In this document: positions 5,924-6,253 of the stretch, piece by piece
Layout of the letters: each line of letters opens with the position of its first letter
Numbering within the stretch: position 1 is the stretch's first letter
NCBI GenBank assembly: GCA_903892365.1
Contig: CAITIF010000218.1
Location: 1 to 6,253 of the forward strand
DNA from: an uncultured Pirellula sp.
Lineage (GTDB): Bacteria > Planctomycetota > Planctomycetia > Pirellulales > Pirellulaceae
Length of the DNA: 6,253 nt
Direction of reading: 5' to 3'
Program-made: the position numbers and the translations under genes
Notes under the pieces: generated by a model
Seen by the model: the letters and a program-made list of their open reading frames with translations, nothing else
The model's database searches: none
Told to the model about the DNA's origin: nothing

Positions 5924-6253
5924 TTACCAAAGGTTGGAAATTGCGGTGTACTTCGTAAGGCGTTCAGCGGCTTGATCCCAGGCTGATGAACGCATGGGTT
6001 CGTACGTTGCGATGTCGCTCATCGTCCGCATCCAACGACGCCCTTCCGCAATGTTTGCAAACTTTCCAAGGGCTACCATTTGAGAAACGATGTTGCCCAA
6101 AGCGGTGGCTTCGACTGGCCCTGCGATGACGGGCCTTTGGCAAGCGTCGGCAGTCATTTGGCAAAGAAGCTGGTTCTGGACTCCTCCACCCACGATGTGA
6201 ATGGTTTCAAGCCGATACCCTAAAAGTTCTTCAAGCCAATCCAGGCAAATACG
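5924..6253 (-). CDS. rhaB: rhamnulokinase, C-terminal part (5' end beyond window)
   Basis: The frame enters from the right edge and ends at a TAA at 5924-5926, giving 109 C-terminal residues of an FGGY sugar kinase. TIHIVGGGVQNQLLCQ (about residues 17-32 of the fragment), followed by TADACQRPVIAGPVEATALGN (34-54), is the characteristic ATP-binding region of L-rhamnulokinase. GPVEATALGN is the feature separating it from xylulose and glycerol kinases. YEP near the end is also typical. The enzyme phosphorylates L-rhamnulose to the 1-phosphate in rhamnose catabolism. An in-frame GTG at 6191-6193 falls inside the conserved block and is not a start. Upstream partners such as rhaA or rhaD would lie to the right and cannot be seen. 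It converges on the peroxidase gene. Confidence 0.9.
   Translation of the reverse strand, partial: RICLDWLEELLGYRLETIHIVGGGVQNQLLCQMTADACQRPVIAGPVEATALGNIVSQMVALGKFANIAEGRRWMRTMSDIATYEPMRSSAWDQAAERLTKYTAISNLW

Noticed and set aside
1..6253. CRISPR array, tRNA, rRNA, insertion sequence, or a novel defence or mobile system
   Set aside because: I saw no regularly spaced repeats, transposase or integrase motifs, terminal inverted repeats or RNA-gene signatures; the recognisable genes are housekeeping or metabolic.

Overview
The window reads as ordinary chromosomal DNA from a bacterium with roughly half G+C. The gene set, the loose spacing with 200-270 bp intergenic gaps, and the irregular use of Shine-Dalgarno sites and alternative starts would fit a planctomycete of the Pirellulaceae (Rhodopirellula-like). 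That assignment is inference from gene content and protein style; no rRNA or other marker is present.

Left part (1-560): the last 37 codons of an unidentified + strand gene, then a 63-residue two-helix membrane protein (+), then a convergent 67-residue single-helix membrane protein (-). Neither small protein is recognised. Positions 550-821 hold no convincing gene; the only notable element is a 12-bp perfect palindrome.

Centre-left (822-2513): a compact + strand unit of 5-formyltetrahydrofolate cyclo-ligase, a thioredoxin-fold protein with a CNHC site, and IspF of the MEP isoprenoid pathway. The genes are separated by 4 nt and then overlap by 4 nt (ATGA), so they are probably co-transcribed. 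Facing them on the - strand (2526-3509) is an endonuclease/exonuclease/phosphatase-fold protein with a signal peptide and a likely GTG start.

Centre-right (3510-5887): a roughly 340-bp divergent region carries promoter-like sequences for both directions and a nested inverted repeat in the presumed leader of the rightward unit. That unit is a CrtI/CrtN-family carotenoid desaturase followed after 14 nt by a thioredoxin-type glutathione peroxidase with a TTG start. The two form a plausible photo-oxidative or peroxide-protection pair. IspF makes a precursor for the carotenoid pathway, but it lies in a separate unit with a leftward gene between.

Right edge (5888-6253): a short GC hairpin separates the peroxidase from the convergent 3' end of a rhamnulokinase gene (rhaB), which runs off the window.

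I found no CRISPR array, tRNA, rRNA, insertion sequence, or sign of an undescribed defence or mobile system. The points of interest are gene pairings, start-site questions and leader structure rather than a new system.
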